Assembly (NCBI GenBank): GCA_018873245.2
Contig: JAEMBT020000005.1
Location: 10,552,001 to 10,616,000, forward strand
Source: Archegozetes longisetosus
Taxonomy: Eukaryota > Arthropoda > Arachnida > Sarcoptiformes > Trhypochthoniidae
Direction of reading: 5' to 3'
Length of the DNA: 64,000 nucleotides
The notes below the pieces were generated by a model that was not told where the DNA came from, made no database searches, and worked only from the letters and a program-made list of their open reading frames with translations. Position 1 is the stretch's first letter, and every line of letters begins with the position of its first letter. The translations under genes were made by a program, and so were the position numbers. Positions 46,830 through 57,106 of this stretch are shown here, one piece after another.

Positions 46830-47290
46830 AAACAAAGAAGTGTCGATTTTCATTTGATAGTGAAGCATCCTGAGGTTCATAATTCTACCTAAGGTTTGTC
46901 GATAGCTTTAATTCAATGAACTCGGGATTATGGTCATATCATTGAAGGTGCTATTTTTTATAAATTTGCTCGAAGTTCTTTCTGTTCAGCTGTAAGAGTG
47001 TATAGCATCCAACGTGATGACACTTGGTGCACATCTAGTTTCTTCAAAGGCTGTTAAGTACTATTCTGAATGATCCCTAACCGAAAAGCTAGCTCTTCTG
47101 TGGTTCAACATCTTTGTTCGTTTGATAGTTCTTCAAGTGAATGTTAATGTTCCTCATCTGTTGCAACGCAAGGTCTCCCACTGTATGGCTCATCTTGGCA
47201 TGATGTACGCCCTTTATCCCGAAATTGGTGGTAACGATTTGTCTCATCTAAATTGTATTTCGACTGACTTTTCTAGTTAGTATTTTGGAA
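46780..47290 (-). pseudogene. mariner-type transposase relic
   Basis: The minus strand, allowing stops, gives SCQDEPYSGRPCVATDEEH, TTEELAFRLGI, LKKLDVHQVSSRWMLYTLTA and EQKERTSSKFI, matching the N-terminal half of mariner transposases (DEPRSGRPS..DDE, ELA.KLGVS.STI, WVPH.LTEEQK..R). Several in-frame stops. No termini were recognised. Confidence 0.8.
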
Positions 47291-50200
47291 ATTTCAGGAA
47301 TGGTAATACCCAGTAATACACGGCAGTTTATAAATGTTCCCTGTTCTTCATTGGTAATACTGGCTCGAAGAGAAACAATATTTGGAACCATTACTACATG
47401 ACTGATACTAAGCAGTAAAATCTAAGTTGTCTGCACCATGAAGCAGCAGGTTAACAAGTGTGCAATAATTTGTCGTAAATGTATTTATTACTTTATTCTC
47501 TGATGAAATATAATTATGTAATTACTTTTTAACCACACTATTTTTCGCATTTGATATTTTAATATTTTCTATTTTTTATATGTCTTAATATTTCTTTTAT
47601 AAAGAAGGACATTTTCATATCTTTTCAATAGTTTAAGGGTCGAGCTGATCTGGCACCCTTACTTATATCAATGAAAACTAATTCTCTTTAACAATAACAT
47701 ACAATAAACAACACAATCGAGAGCAGTTTCACATGTGTTAATGAAGGAAACACATAAATAAACGTTTGGTTTCTATCAGATAATAGAAGAATGTCTTTTC
47801 AAGCTTATTTATTAATATAATTCTAAAATCTAATATTTCATATACTCATTTAAATTTTTGGTTAAAATAACCTTTAAGCACAAATAAAAATAATAAAATT
47901 CGATACGACTTTAACAAGATCGCATATTTTCTCATTTTTTGTTAAAAGTCTACATTTTATTAAATATTTAAGTTACAACTGATCGTGTTTAAGTTTGAGA
48001 TGTCAGCTTAAATAAATAATTTTTTCTATTGTATACCAATTATACATTTTAAATTATACTTGTTATGATCATATTTTTGATTTTTTTTTCTATTAAAATG
48101 TCTAAATGAATTTAATAAAAATTACTATTTTAGGAATGAACTACTTTAATTAAAGCTATACCGAATAAAATAGATTATTTGATTCTCATTCAACAGGACA
48201 ATCTAGGTCAAAAATTTTTGAGCATCCTTAGTCCTTCCAATTATACTTCATTACATTAAGGTTGTCCAAATTATTTATATTTTGTCAAATCCTTTACTTC
48301 TGAATTATTTAGACCCAAACCTTTAATAACAGTTTGCTTCTTTTCTGTTAGTAAATGCATTTGTTTACATAAAAATGCCAATGATTTCGATAACTTGAGT
48401 GACATGTGATAATGTTCAAAAAATTAACTAAACATTATTTGTCTTATCAAAGCTACGATTTATTATGATGAGAAAAATTTTCTTTCTACAATATGCGTTT
48501 CTCATAAAATTCATTTGCAGATAAAAATCAAATACTATTCTAATATAAATCAAATTAATGCGACTTATAATTTTCATATTTTGAAAAGTTAGCATAGCTC
48601 ATCATATTTTATTTTAATATCTCTTCCATTATCTTTATGCTATTGGGATTTTTTAAGCCATAGAGAAAATGGAAAAGATAGAAATGAAAAGATTTCTAAT
48701 TACATTTCCTTAATCAGGCGTATTATCTTTGAAAGATCATTGTTGATGAATATTTTTGTGAAACAATGAATTTTCATTATCGTCATTTCAGTAATTAGCA
48801 ACAAAAGACTGTTTGAAATTCTTGAATCAATAAACAAAATTTAATATTATATTTTAACACAATTGTAAAAATTTAAGAGATTCAATATTTATAAATATGT
48901 GGTTGGAATTTATTACAAGAGGTCAATTTATTGGTGATCATTGCAATTCGGAGTAGTATGCATTGTAAAGATGAGATTCAAAGTTTGTAAGTTTTACAAG
49001 AAAAAAATAGATTTTAAAATTAGTATTAACAATCTGGGGTAATACTCTCAAAGCTTTCTCTTAAATCTGGGCTCATTTGACTCAAATAGTTGACTGAAAA
49101 GAATTTTGTAATTATTAGCTAAACAATTGGTGGATTTAAGCGTTAAAAGATACTACTTATTTGATAGACTTTATTACTTTGTGCAGTGCAGTACATACTC
49201 TTTGTCCTTTGATGAAGGTTAGTAAAATGCTCTGTGAGTCAACAAAGAGGTGGGAGAAGAATTGGGCAACTGTAAGCTAACGAGCTAACTACACCTTATT
49301 ACGTAGAAATCCGGAAAAGGTTTTCATTTGTAACTTCTAAAATTTTGATTCAAATTTAATTATTTTTTGCTTACATGTAAATTAAATACTAAATTTCAAT
49401 AAAATTAAGTTCCCATAATTTAAATGTGCGATCACAAAAATTAATAAACTTTTAAAGTTGTTTATGCATACTTTTTACGATATAAGCTATACGCAGAACG
49501 TTGTCGAATTTCTAAGGTTTTATCTATCCATTCATCTATTTTTACATATTTTAGGGTCTCTGATTTGTTTTTTATTATGTTTTTATGAATTTTTGACCTG
49601 AATCAAGCTCGAAAATATAATGAGCCAGTCGATGATCATATTCGAAATTTACACGCGCTTCTCTTTAATTCTTCCTTGCGCCGTCTTTTTTGATCAAATT
49701 TTTATTTTGATGTCATAAATGGTTTAAAGGAGTATGTTTAGTCCTCGATGAATCGTTCTATGAATTTTCGCATCCAATTTTCTTAAGTAAAGGACTTGTA
49801 AACGGCGGAGCAATTCAATAGTTATTACGTTCACAGTTAATGTGCTATAATTTTGCATATGGTTATCACACCAAAATCTTTTAGACATCAAATGAAAGTG
49901 TGCGGAATTTCCTTTAAATCAATATATATCATGCTAGATTCTGACTTTAACAACAAAAAAATAATTTAACTTAAACTTTCAAACGACTTTTGCGGATTTC
50001 TATGCAATAAGCTGTACTACAATTACTTTCTCTTCCTTATTCAAACATATAAAATTTAATAAAAGCGTGTAAGTCATCAGATGTAAAGTTGAAATTAACT
50101 AAGAACAGTACAGTCCTTCACCTTTTCATACTTTCAAAAGACTAAAAGGCACTAACAACGTAAACAAAAATTATAAAAATGAAGTGCAGTGTTGCCACAT

Positions 50201-50879
50201 ACCTTTTACCCAGGATGAACAGCTAAGACTACGATACGTGCAAATACAAATCAATATCAAATTATCAGTCATTTTAGATGGAATCGATGTATACAAAAGT
50301 ATTTTAAATATTTCATTATATAGCATTATAATATCGATTTTCGAGGAATGATGTTTGACCAGAAAATTCTCTCAGTTTGAATGTCCCAGAGCATCCTGGT
50401 GCTATAATTAAAGATGAAGTTAAAAAATGAAATCGACAGAGTCTAGTTCTGACAGAATTTTCGTTGAAGTTTTAAAAATCACATTTTTGGAGCTTCTGCA
50501 TCAATGCGAAAGAATACTGAACTTTTTTGTTAACCTCTCACGTTCATATCTTTCAGTTATTAATTATATGATAGCTGCTAAAAGAAAACATACTGATTAT
50601 TGATAATATACATAACTTCCATTTTCAAATACTAATAATTTACCTTACAATGTGTATCTGTATCTATCGTGATTTTAGCTACTCTCCGGATAAAAGGTTT
50701 GTGGAAACTCTACTTCAAGCATCCATATCTACCATTTAAAGGGTCGTAAATAATATTTCCCCATTACAGCTCTCTGTTAAAATGGGTCATTGATTCTGGT
50801 TAGTTTCATGCTACTTTGAGTTCGACTATCAGGTTCGAATTATTTGAGATTTTCAAGCTTTGACTTTTTCATACCTAGC
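47291..50879. other. Intergenic, 3.6 kb, no gene recognised
   Basis: AT-rich. Possible degraded retroelement coding near 49490-49720 on the minus strand (a lysine/arginine-rich frame) is too weak to call, as is a KRWEKNWA reading near 49240. Confidence 0.4.
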
Positions 50880-51182
50880 TTGTCAACTACTACGTCAGTC
50901 AAATATTACCTGACTTTTTTTCAATAAATTTTTTATTTATTGATTAATTTTATTGAATTTTTTACAAGTTTTTGAAACACTCCCCTTTCATGAGTTATAC
51001 ACTTCTCCCACCTTTTTGTACAATTGTCGAATGCGTTGTTAAATACGGTTTCTTGGATTTGATTAAGATAGTAGCGGACGGTCTGCTTTCATTCATTATA
51101 TTATTAAGCACTGTGAGATCGTTGTGTTTAAACTAGTACCTCAATTTAGGTCCCAGGATTCTGGGACTCCCAACTCCCAGCT

Positions 51183-51201
51183 GGGACTGGGAGGGATTGG
51201 G
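51183..51201 (+). repeat. G-quadruplex motif, left
   Basis: GGGACTGGGAGGGATTGGG: four G3 runs with loops of 1-3 bases, a canonical G4 pattern. Confidence 0.75.
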
Positions 51202-51364
51202 AGTGACATAAGATGTATGGGTCCCAGTGGGTCCCAGGGAGTAATACTCCCAGAGTGTCCTTTACAGGACATTATAGATATACCACAAAATACAGTCAAT
51301 TATGACAATGATTTAGAAAACTATATTAATTTAAACATCAATTATGATTTCACTTCGTCTCATT

Positions 51365-51567
51365 ATTATTTTGGGGTCAAAATAAAGACAAATATCCGCG
51401 GCTTCAAATTTTAGCCAAACGTCTCTTATCAATACCCGCGACAAGCCTTTCGAGTGAACGAAACTTCAGTAGTGCCGAACTTACTCTTACTGACCACAGA
51501 TCTACTCTAAAACCTATTCACGTTAACGAACTATTTTTTATTAAATCTAATATTGATTTGTATTGAT
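51365..51567 (+). pseudogene. hAT transposase dimerisation-domain remnant
   Basis: Reads YPRLQILAKRLLSIPATSL, then SSERNFSSAELTLTDHRSTL and VNELFFIKSN, the hATC domain signature (P.L...A...L.IPAT....ER.FS.A....T..R..L.......L.F...N). Open to a stop at 51567. The rest of the transposase is deleted. Confidence 0.85.
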
Positions 51568-51694
51568 ATTTAACATAATTTGTGTTTATTTTACTAATTA
51601 AACTTAAAATTATTCATTAAATACATTATATCTTTGTTAATATAATGTTTTCAAATTTCTGAGAGTTTCCGGGAGTCCCAGCGATAATTTTTCT

Positions 51695-51713
51695 GGGACT
51701 GGGAGGGACTGGG
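51695..51713 (+). repeat. G-quadruplex motif, right
   Basis: GGGACTGGGAGGGACTGGG on the same strand as the left motif, differing by one base. The two are direct, not inverted, repeats. Confidence 0.75.
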
Positions 51714-52101
51714 AGTAAAAAATCGAATATTTTGAACCTCTAGTTTAAACTTCAATGTGAGGATTATTTATTATTTTTTTTACCGACACTAAATGTCGCT
51801 ATATTTTAACGAATATCACACCCTTTGTAGCTCTAAGCTTAAGCTCTAATTTACAATTTATTTCAAAATTTTATCCATTATAGAAAAAAATTAATGAGAA
51901 AAAGTCGGTTAATATTTGACTGACGTAGTAGCTGTTCAAGAGAATTGAACTTCGCTTAATTCGTTACTCATTCAGTTTTCATTTTAATTTAGTTAAAAAG
52001 ATGCTTTTCGCTTTTGGACTGAATTAAAAAACAGGAGGAAAACTAGGAAGTTGGATTACAAAAGCCGCGCAAATAGTATACGGATGATGATCTTTGAAGG
52101 C

Positions 52102-53906
52102 CTAACGTAGCCCTGTATATTTTATTTTAACTACGGTAAAAGCAGAAAACCATTGCTTTAAAAACACAGTAATGATACATAGCCCAATAATCAAGCCCAA
52201 AATAATAACCATAATAAAGCATGATAGAATCCAATAGTCGAAATGAATAGAATTTGAGCAATGAGTGGCCACAAGAGGTGGAGTCAAACTATTGCACCAA
52301 GGAGAATCCTTTAAATCACAACATATCTGTAAAAAGAAGCCATTTAAATGTGCGTTATTCCCTTTTTATTAGGATAAATATTCATAAATGGTACTTTTAA
52401 TCTCAAAATTAGTTTTTATTCTGTGCACTGTACAGTGCGCAGTTTGAGAAAACATAAAAAATCACGATAATAAGTTATATAGCACAACTGAAGCCACAAA
52501 CTGCCTGAAACAAATGACATAATCATCTGCTACAGTACAATGGTAATGTCTGCTAATTTTTGTATAGCATACGAATGAGCAAGATCAGAAATCGCCTATA
52601 AGACAGGTTAACTGTATAACAAATATTTTCTTGATCAATTACTAAACGTACATCTGTTTATAAATATTTCAAATAAAGACTGTTCTTATCTTAGTAGCAT
52701 ATGAAAAAAATTGAATTTTAATGACGTTTTTAAAATTTTTTTTGATATATCTGGAAAAAATTATAATCTTCAGTTAAAGATCTTTAAATTTTTCTGCATT
52801 ATCATGAAAAGGACTATTTGAATACTCAAAATTTTAATGTTTGACTAAGAAAATCGACTTTATTATTCCGTTGACCTGTTTTCTAGACGACTTTAACAGT
52901 TTATTCATATCATTAAAAAGAAATTGGGCATCAGTTTATGCTTTGAATTACATGTAATGTTTATACCAATGCTAGTTAAATAAGTACGTTACCAGTCTCA
53001 TTATGTTGCAATCAAAAAGAGAGTAGTATTCAGTAGTAGTAGAAAATGGATCCGTAATAGCACAAGATATTTTACACTCATCCAGAAATATATCCCCGCT
53101 ATAAGGAGCATACTGATAGCATTTGTAAATTTTAAAAGGATCGTGGCTCAAATATTCCTTCAGTATATCTTTAAATCTTTCATCTCTGCTCATCTTCATC
53201 AATAAATTTTTGATGAAAATCAACATGCCGATTCCTTCATTTTTAAGGGTGCATATCTCACTACCATGTTTTAAATCAAGGCACTCCGACATGAATATGC
53301 TGAATAAGTAGCCGATTACAGTGGCCCTTATTGTTCGACGATTTAAAAGACAGTTAATGAGGTTAAAATCACAATTGCAGCCACTCCTAAACACAAGATG
53401 CTAAAGTTATTTGATTGATAAGCGATTTCTTTTTAAAAATTGAAACTAGTATTTTGCAAAATTTGCTAGTAACATGATAACTCAAATCTTTCGGACATTA
53501 TAGAAGCGACAGTCAGATCACTAAGGTAATAAACTCACACAGTAAAGTGTCCAGTATTTTTAAAGCCACATTGTTCTTTACCAGGATCAACGGAAACAGG
53601 ACAAAAGTCATGGTCACGACAACAGATGTCCGTTTCGCGGTCGGGACCCAAATCGTCGTAACTTGAGGCTGTGTTACCAGGTCCACACCATTTAGTCCCT
53701 GGAAACGTACAACTGCGACGAGTACAGTGAAAATTTCCATCCAAAGGACTAGTAAAATTGACCTTTATTTCCAGCCATTCTCGTTGCGTGATATTTAGAA
53801 TTGAAGGTATGTACAAATCGAGGGCTTTTTCAACGGCATATTGAGCAGGAGTAAGGAAGCATTGTTTTATGGAACTGACTACTAGTATAAACTGTAATAT
53901 TTTCAT
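52102..53906 (-). CDS. Group III phospholipase A2 with probable C-terminal membrane anchor
   Basis: Three minus-strand exons with matching phases: 53906-53539 (donor GTGAGT), 53386-52993 (acceptor GTTTAG, donor GTAACG) and 52326-52102 (acceptor CTTTTTACAG), giving 328 residues. Signal peptide 1-18. The calcium loop WCGPGN (73-78) and catalytic DICCRDHDFC (His99-Asp100) are intact, followed by GHFTVSGCNCDFNLINCL, as in bee-venom-type secreted PLA2s that hydrolyse the sn-2 ester of phospholipids. The last exon adds ICCDLKDSPWC and a hydrophobic helix at about 285-309, unusual for this soluble family. If exon 3 is not used, the frame reads on from 52993 to a TAG at 52972 and the enzyme would be soluble. 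No frame breaks; coding sequence looks functional. Confidence 0.75.
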
Positions 53907-54108
53907 TACTTAATTATATTCAGCTCAATTTACAATGAGTCAATGAAAGTAAATTTGAATTACGATACACATTTTTATAAAGTATAAAAACAAAGATAGT
54001 AATATACGAATCTTTGTATTAATCATCTCTCTATAGAAACAATTTCTTTCGTCCTTGAGAATTAATCAAACTTTGGAATCTTTTATGATATGGTACTTAT
54101 AATAGTTG

Positions 54109-54594
54109 TTTATTTCTAGGGCGACCAAGTCAAAAACTATTAAGTGCGGGACAAAAAAACCTTGGCTCCCTTATAAAATACTCTTTACAAGTTTTAGTTT
54201 TAAAACAAATATTATTTACAAATTTACAATCTTTATTTATTATTCAGAAATGTATGCTTCTTCTGAGATTATGCTAACAATAATTCGTTATTGCTTTTTA
54301 TGAAATCATAAGAGTCACACATGATGTGAATGAAAATAAGGTTTAAAAGTTTATCTGGTAGGATCAAAATTCTTTTTATCTAAATACTTCCACATATTTT
54401 AAGATAAGAAACGTGTTGACAACAAAATTGCATCTTTGCATTAAACAAAACAAACAGTCGAAATTTTTTCAAATAAATCTTAAATTGTGTGATATTTCCC
54501 GTCCTGCAAAAGGTACGTGCGGGATGCGGGACACAACTCTTAAACGATGGACAATCCCGCACAATGGGGGACACTTGGTCACCCTATTTATTTC
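54109..54594. mobile_element. hAT element with perfect 8-bp target duplication, TAGGGTGACCA type
   Basis: TTTATTTC is duplicated at 54109-54116 and 54587-54594. The element (54117-54586, 470 bp) has inverted ends TAGGGCGACCAAGT and TAGGGTGACCAAGT, with GCGGGAC subterminal motifs on both sides. No transposase domain in it. Confidence 0.9.
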
Positions 54595-55540
54595 ATAAAT
54601 AACAATATATCAAAAGTTTGAGTGATTTTGTGGTTTGCAAAGAAACTTGTTCAGTTTCGAGACTCTCAAGTGATATTATAGCAAATGAAAGGTATGACAG
54701 TAATCGGTAAAACTTTAGGGCAACATCATTAGACCTGATAAAAATGCACCGTTATTGTTCTTTCAAAGCATTAATCCGAAAAATGTGCAACATAAATACT
54801 TATTATTATATTTAATTAAAAATGTTCAGATTCTTTAGCTAATCTATTCTATTGACCGTGTCCTCAAAAAATCCTAAGATTAATCACATGCTGAGCTTAC
54901 GCGTTGATGAGATGGAATTTAGTAAAAGTAATAATCAAACATACATCAAAAATTTATTAATTTAAAAAAATTAATAAATAAATAAATTTGAGTCATTCAA
55001 AAGCATATAACTTTAAGTCTAGTCATTTTTTATATTGCATGGTAGTTATAATTCAAACCTTGTTTAAAGTAATTTAATTGTTCATCTATTTTCGTGATAA
55101 GTGGAAATTATCTATTAATTTGCCAATAATATGACATAATTCGAACTTACGATTTCTGGGTAAGTTTCGAATTGTTTCAATAGCTTTACTGTCAAATAAC
55201 GGTAATGAATTTCCATTTTGATTCTGTTAGTGTTAGAGCTTTGAACACCTTAGTGCTTGAGTATATATGACTAAAAGGCAGATAAAACATGAAGAGTGAT
55301 TTACAGTGAATAAAATGTTCATATTTGAGCTCAGGATGAGTTATAGTTCATTTTTATATAGAATATTGTCTGAATCCTCTGGCCAAGTAGTCTAATTCAA
55401 CCAAAAATTGAAATATATGGAGCCTGATCACCTACATATTATCATAGATTGATCTGTTGTGTTATCTACAGCTAGCTTTCTTTTTATCCACTAAAAATTG
55501 CTTTACTTATTCGTAAAATGTGTGAAATTGTCTTTTTGTC
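54595..55540. other. Intergenic, no gene recognised
   Basis: AT-rich, short frames only. Confidence 0.45.
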
Positions 55541-55690
55541 ACAATATCAATTGTGGTCGAAGCTTGTTTATGGTCGTATCGCAAACCTGTTCAATCGTGT
55601 CAAGACCGCTATCAAGCACTAATTCAACGCTATCGGGAAGATAAGGATTTGAGCACTACAGAAAGTGGCACTCGAGATTAAAAAAAAACG
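55541..55690 (+). pseudogene. Possible Myb/SANT-like fragment of a transposon protein
   Basis: One plus-strand frame reads QSCQDRYQALIQRYRED and then TTESGTRD, similar in style to the Myb/SANT-like DNA-binding domains of transposon proteins (C.DRW..LL..YR). Only about 35 codons. Confidence 0.3.
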
Positions 55691-55784
55691 ATACGATTAC
55701 TAGTGTAATCTAGAATTAAAAGTCAGAGGCCAAAGTTCAAAAGCCAGAATTAATAATGAATAAAAAACTATTTTATTTTTCGTT

Positions 55785-56050
55785 TCAAAAGTAATCTAAC
55801 GACTTCGATGTATTTCTTCATTAGGTTCTGCCACTTATCTAAAGCACTTTGCAATTTTCATTTCGGAATGGCTTCGAAATAAACCATGAAATGTTCACCA
55901 ATTTCTTTCTCTAAACTGAATCTCCATTGAGGGTAATTTTTGAACGCAACAAAGAGCTAGAGGTCCGGAGACCAGATCCGGAGAATAAAGGAGATGAGCA
56001 CAGGTTTTATTTTATTATCTAATAATTCAGCGTCAAACTCAATTAATTAG
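55785..56050 (-). pseudogene. mariner transposase C-terminal relic
   Basis: The minus strand reads HLLYSPDLVSGPLAL, later GEHFMVYFEAIPK and ALDKWQNLMKKYIEV, following mariner order (PPYSPDLAP.D..LF..LK, aIP...F...F..W..R..KCI...GDYFE) with substitutions and stops. Ends about 210 bp before the pectate lyase fragment. Confidence 0.7.
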
Positions 56051-56258
56051 ATTATGCACTAATCTTCTTATTCTGAGATTGAAGAGCATTTCCAGAAGAC
56101 AAATTTAGATGCGCCATTTAGTGGGTTGCACTCTTCTCTCTTTCGAGTTTATCTACCTTAACTAAATCTGTATTCCTGAAGATTACAGCATAAAAATATC
56201 TCCAAAATTGCGTTACTGTTTGAGAATAAGATGACCAAGTCAGAAATCACTTTTTGAC

Positions 56259-56594
56259 TTGGAAGACGGCGCAACACTCAAGAATGTAATAATCGGAGCT
56301 TCGGTGGCAGGTGGAATTCAATGTCTAGGTTCATGTACTCTCGAAAATGTTTGGTGGGAAGATGTCGGTGAAGATGCGGCCACTTTCAAAGGCATTAAAG
56401 ATTCCCAAACAATGATCATTATTTGTGGCGGCACCCGTAAAGTATCGGATAAAGTATTTCAACACAACGGTCCCGGAACTATGATTATCAAAAACTTTAA
56501 AACTCATAAATTTTTTCGTATGAGCCCAAATTTATTTAAAATGATTACTTTGTCAATAAAGAATGTCTTGAAAGCTGAGGAATATAATTTATGA
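56259..56594 (+). CDS. Family 3 pectate lyase fragment
   Basis: Reads LEDGATLKNVIIGA, QCLGSCTLENVWWEDVGED, AATFKG and then TRKVSDKVFQHNGPGTMIIK, with NF next: the core of polysaccharide lyase family 3, which cleaves polygalacturonate by beta-elimination. About 85-90 residues match; full family members run to roughly 200-250. The N-terminal strands and C-terminal region are missing, and the CED Cys is replaced by Gly and GGGAR by CGGTR. The frame runs 111 codons, with a non-matching tail after about residue 88. The start used is the first open codon after an upstream in-frame TGA; no splice-linked exons were found. Composition is noticeably GC-richer than neighbours. PL3 enzymes are typical of fungi, bacteria and some plant-feeding nematodes, so horizontal origin is likely. 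Probably a dead fragment. Confidence 0.7.
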   Translation: MEDGATLKNVIIGASVAGGIQCLGSCTLENVWWEDVGEDAATFKGIKDSQTMIIICGGTRKVSDKVFQHNGPGTMIIKNFKTHKFFRMSPNLFKMITLSIKNVLKAEEYNL

Positions 56595-57106
56595 TCCTAT
56601 TCTTCACATACGAAATGCACTTATTGTTACAAACGATGATAAAATTCATTCTTTCAGTTCTAATGATTATGAAGCTTCAGACTTTTTCATAAAGTTTAAA
56701 CTCTATTCCCAATTTTTCAGACCTCATTATGAGAGACGAAAGAATGAATGATTTATTTAACGTATACAATATAACGAAGAAATTGTAACTTTATTTCAGA
56801 ATTCATTACTACGTGTATTACATACTTAATAAAATGTGCTTTCAATTAGATTTATTTATAACTAGTTAATTATTGTAGTTTAATAACAACTTAACAATGA
56901 ATATAATGATAAATCACAGTCTCATGTAACATAAACTCATTCTTAATGCATTCGTAAATTTCTCATTTACAGAACATGTTTCTTAAAATTCAACTAAAGG
57001 TAGAATAAAATGTTTAATAAGAAATAATAAAATTTGAACAAACTATCTATTAATGATAGGATTATAAACATTCACTTCTAATCCATACATTTTAATAACG
57101 CGAAAA
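56595..57106. other. 3' flank of TOG-domain gene
   Basis: AT-rich; AATAAA-type signals for the minus-strand gene (TTTATT on the plus strand) occur several times, for example near 56751. No gene. Confidence 0.4.

Larger units (their letters stand above)
51126..51750. mobile_element. hAT element with perfect 8-bp target duplication
   Basis: GTTTAAAC is duplicated at 51126-51133 and 51743-51750. The element (51134-51742, 609 bp) starts TAGTACCTCAATTT and, inverted, TAGAGGTTCAAAAT. GGGA-rich subterminal repeats lie near both ends. Contains a hAT C-terminal coding remnant. Confidence 0.9.
50880..51940. mobile_element. mariner-type element interrupted by a hAT element
   Basis: Inverted ends around CTACTACGTCAGTCAAATAT (50886 and, inverted, near 51934) with arms of about 55 bp. 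On the minus strand 51095-50985 reads FDNCTKRWEKCI, the mariner C-terminal motif. The hAT element at 51134-51742 lies inside, so the mariner insertion is older. Confidence 0.75.

Noticed and set aside
49190-49720. Possible mariner or LINE coding traces (KRWEKNWA; Lys/Arg-rich minus frame)
   Set aside because: Too short or too degenerate to distinguish from chance.
53513-53740. Alternative minus frame over the PLA2 first exon
   Set aside because: Out of frame with the canonical PLA2 motifs and lacks conserved residues.
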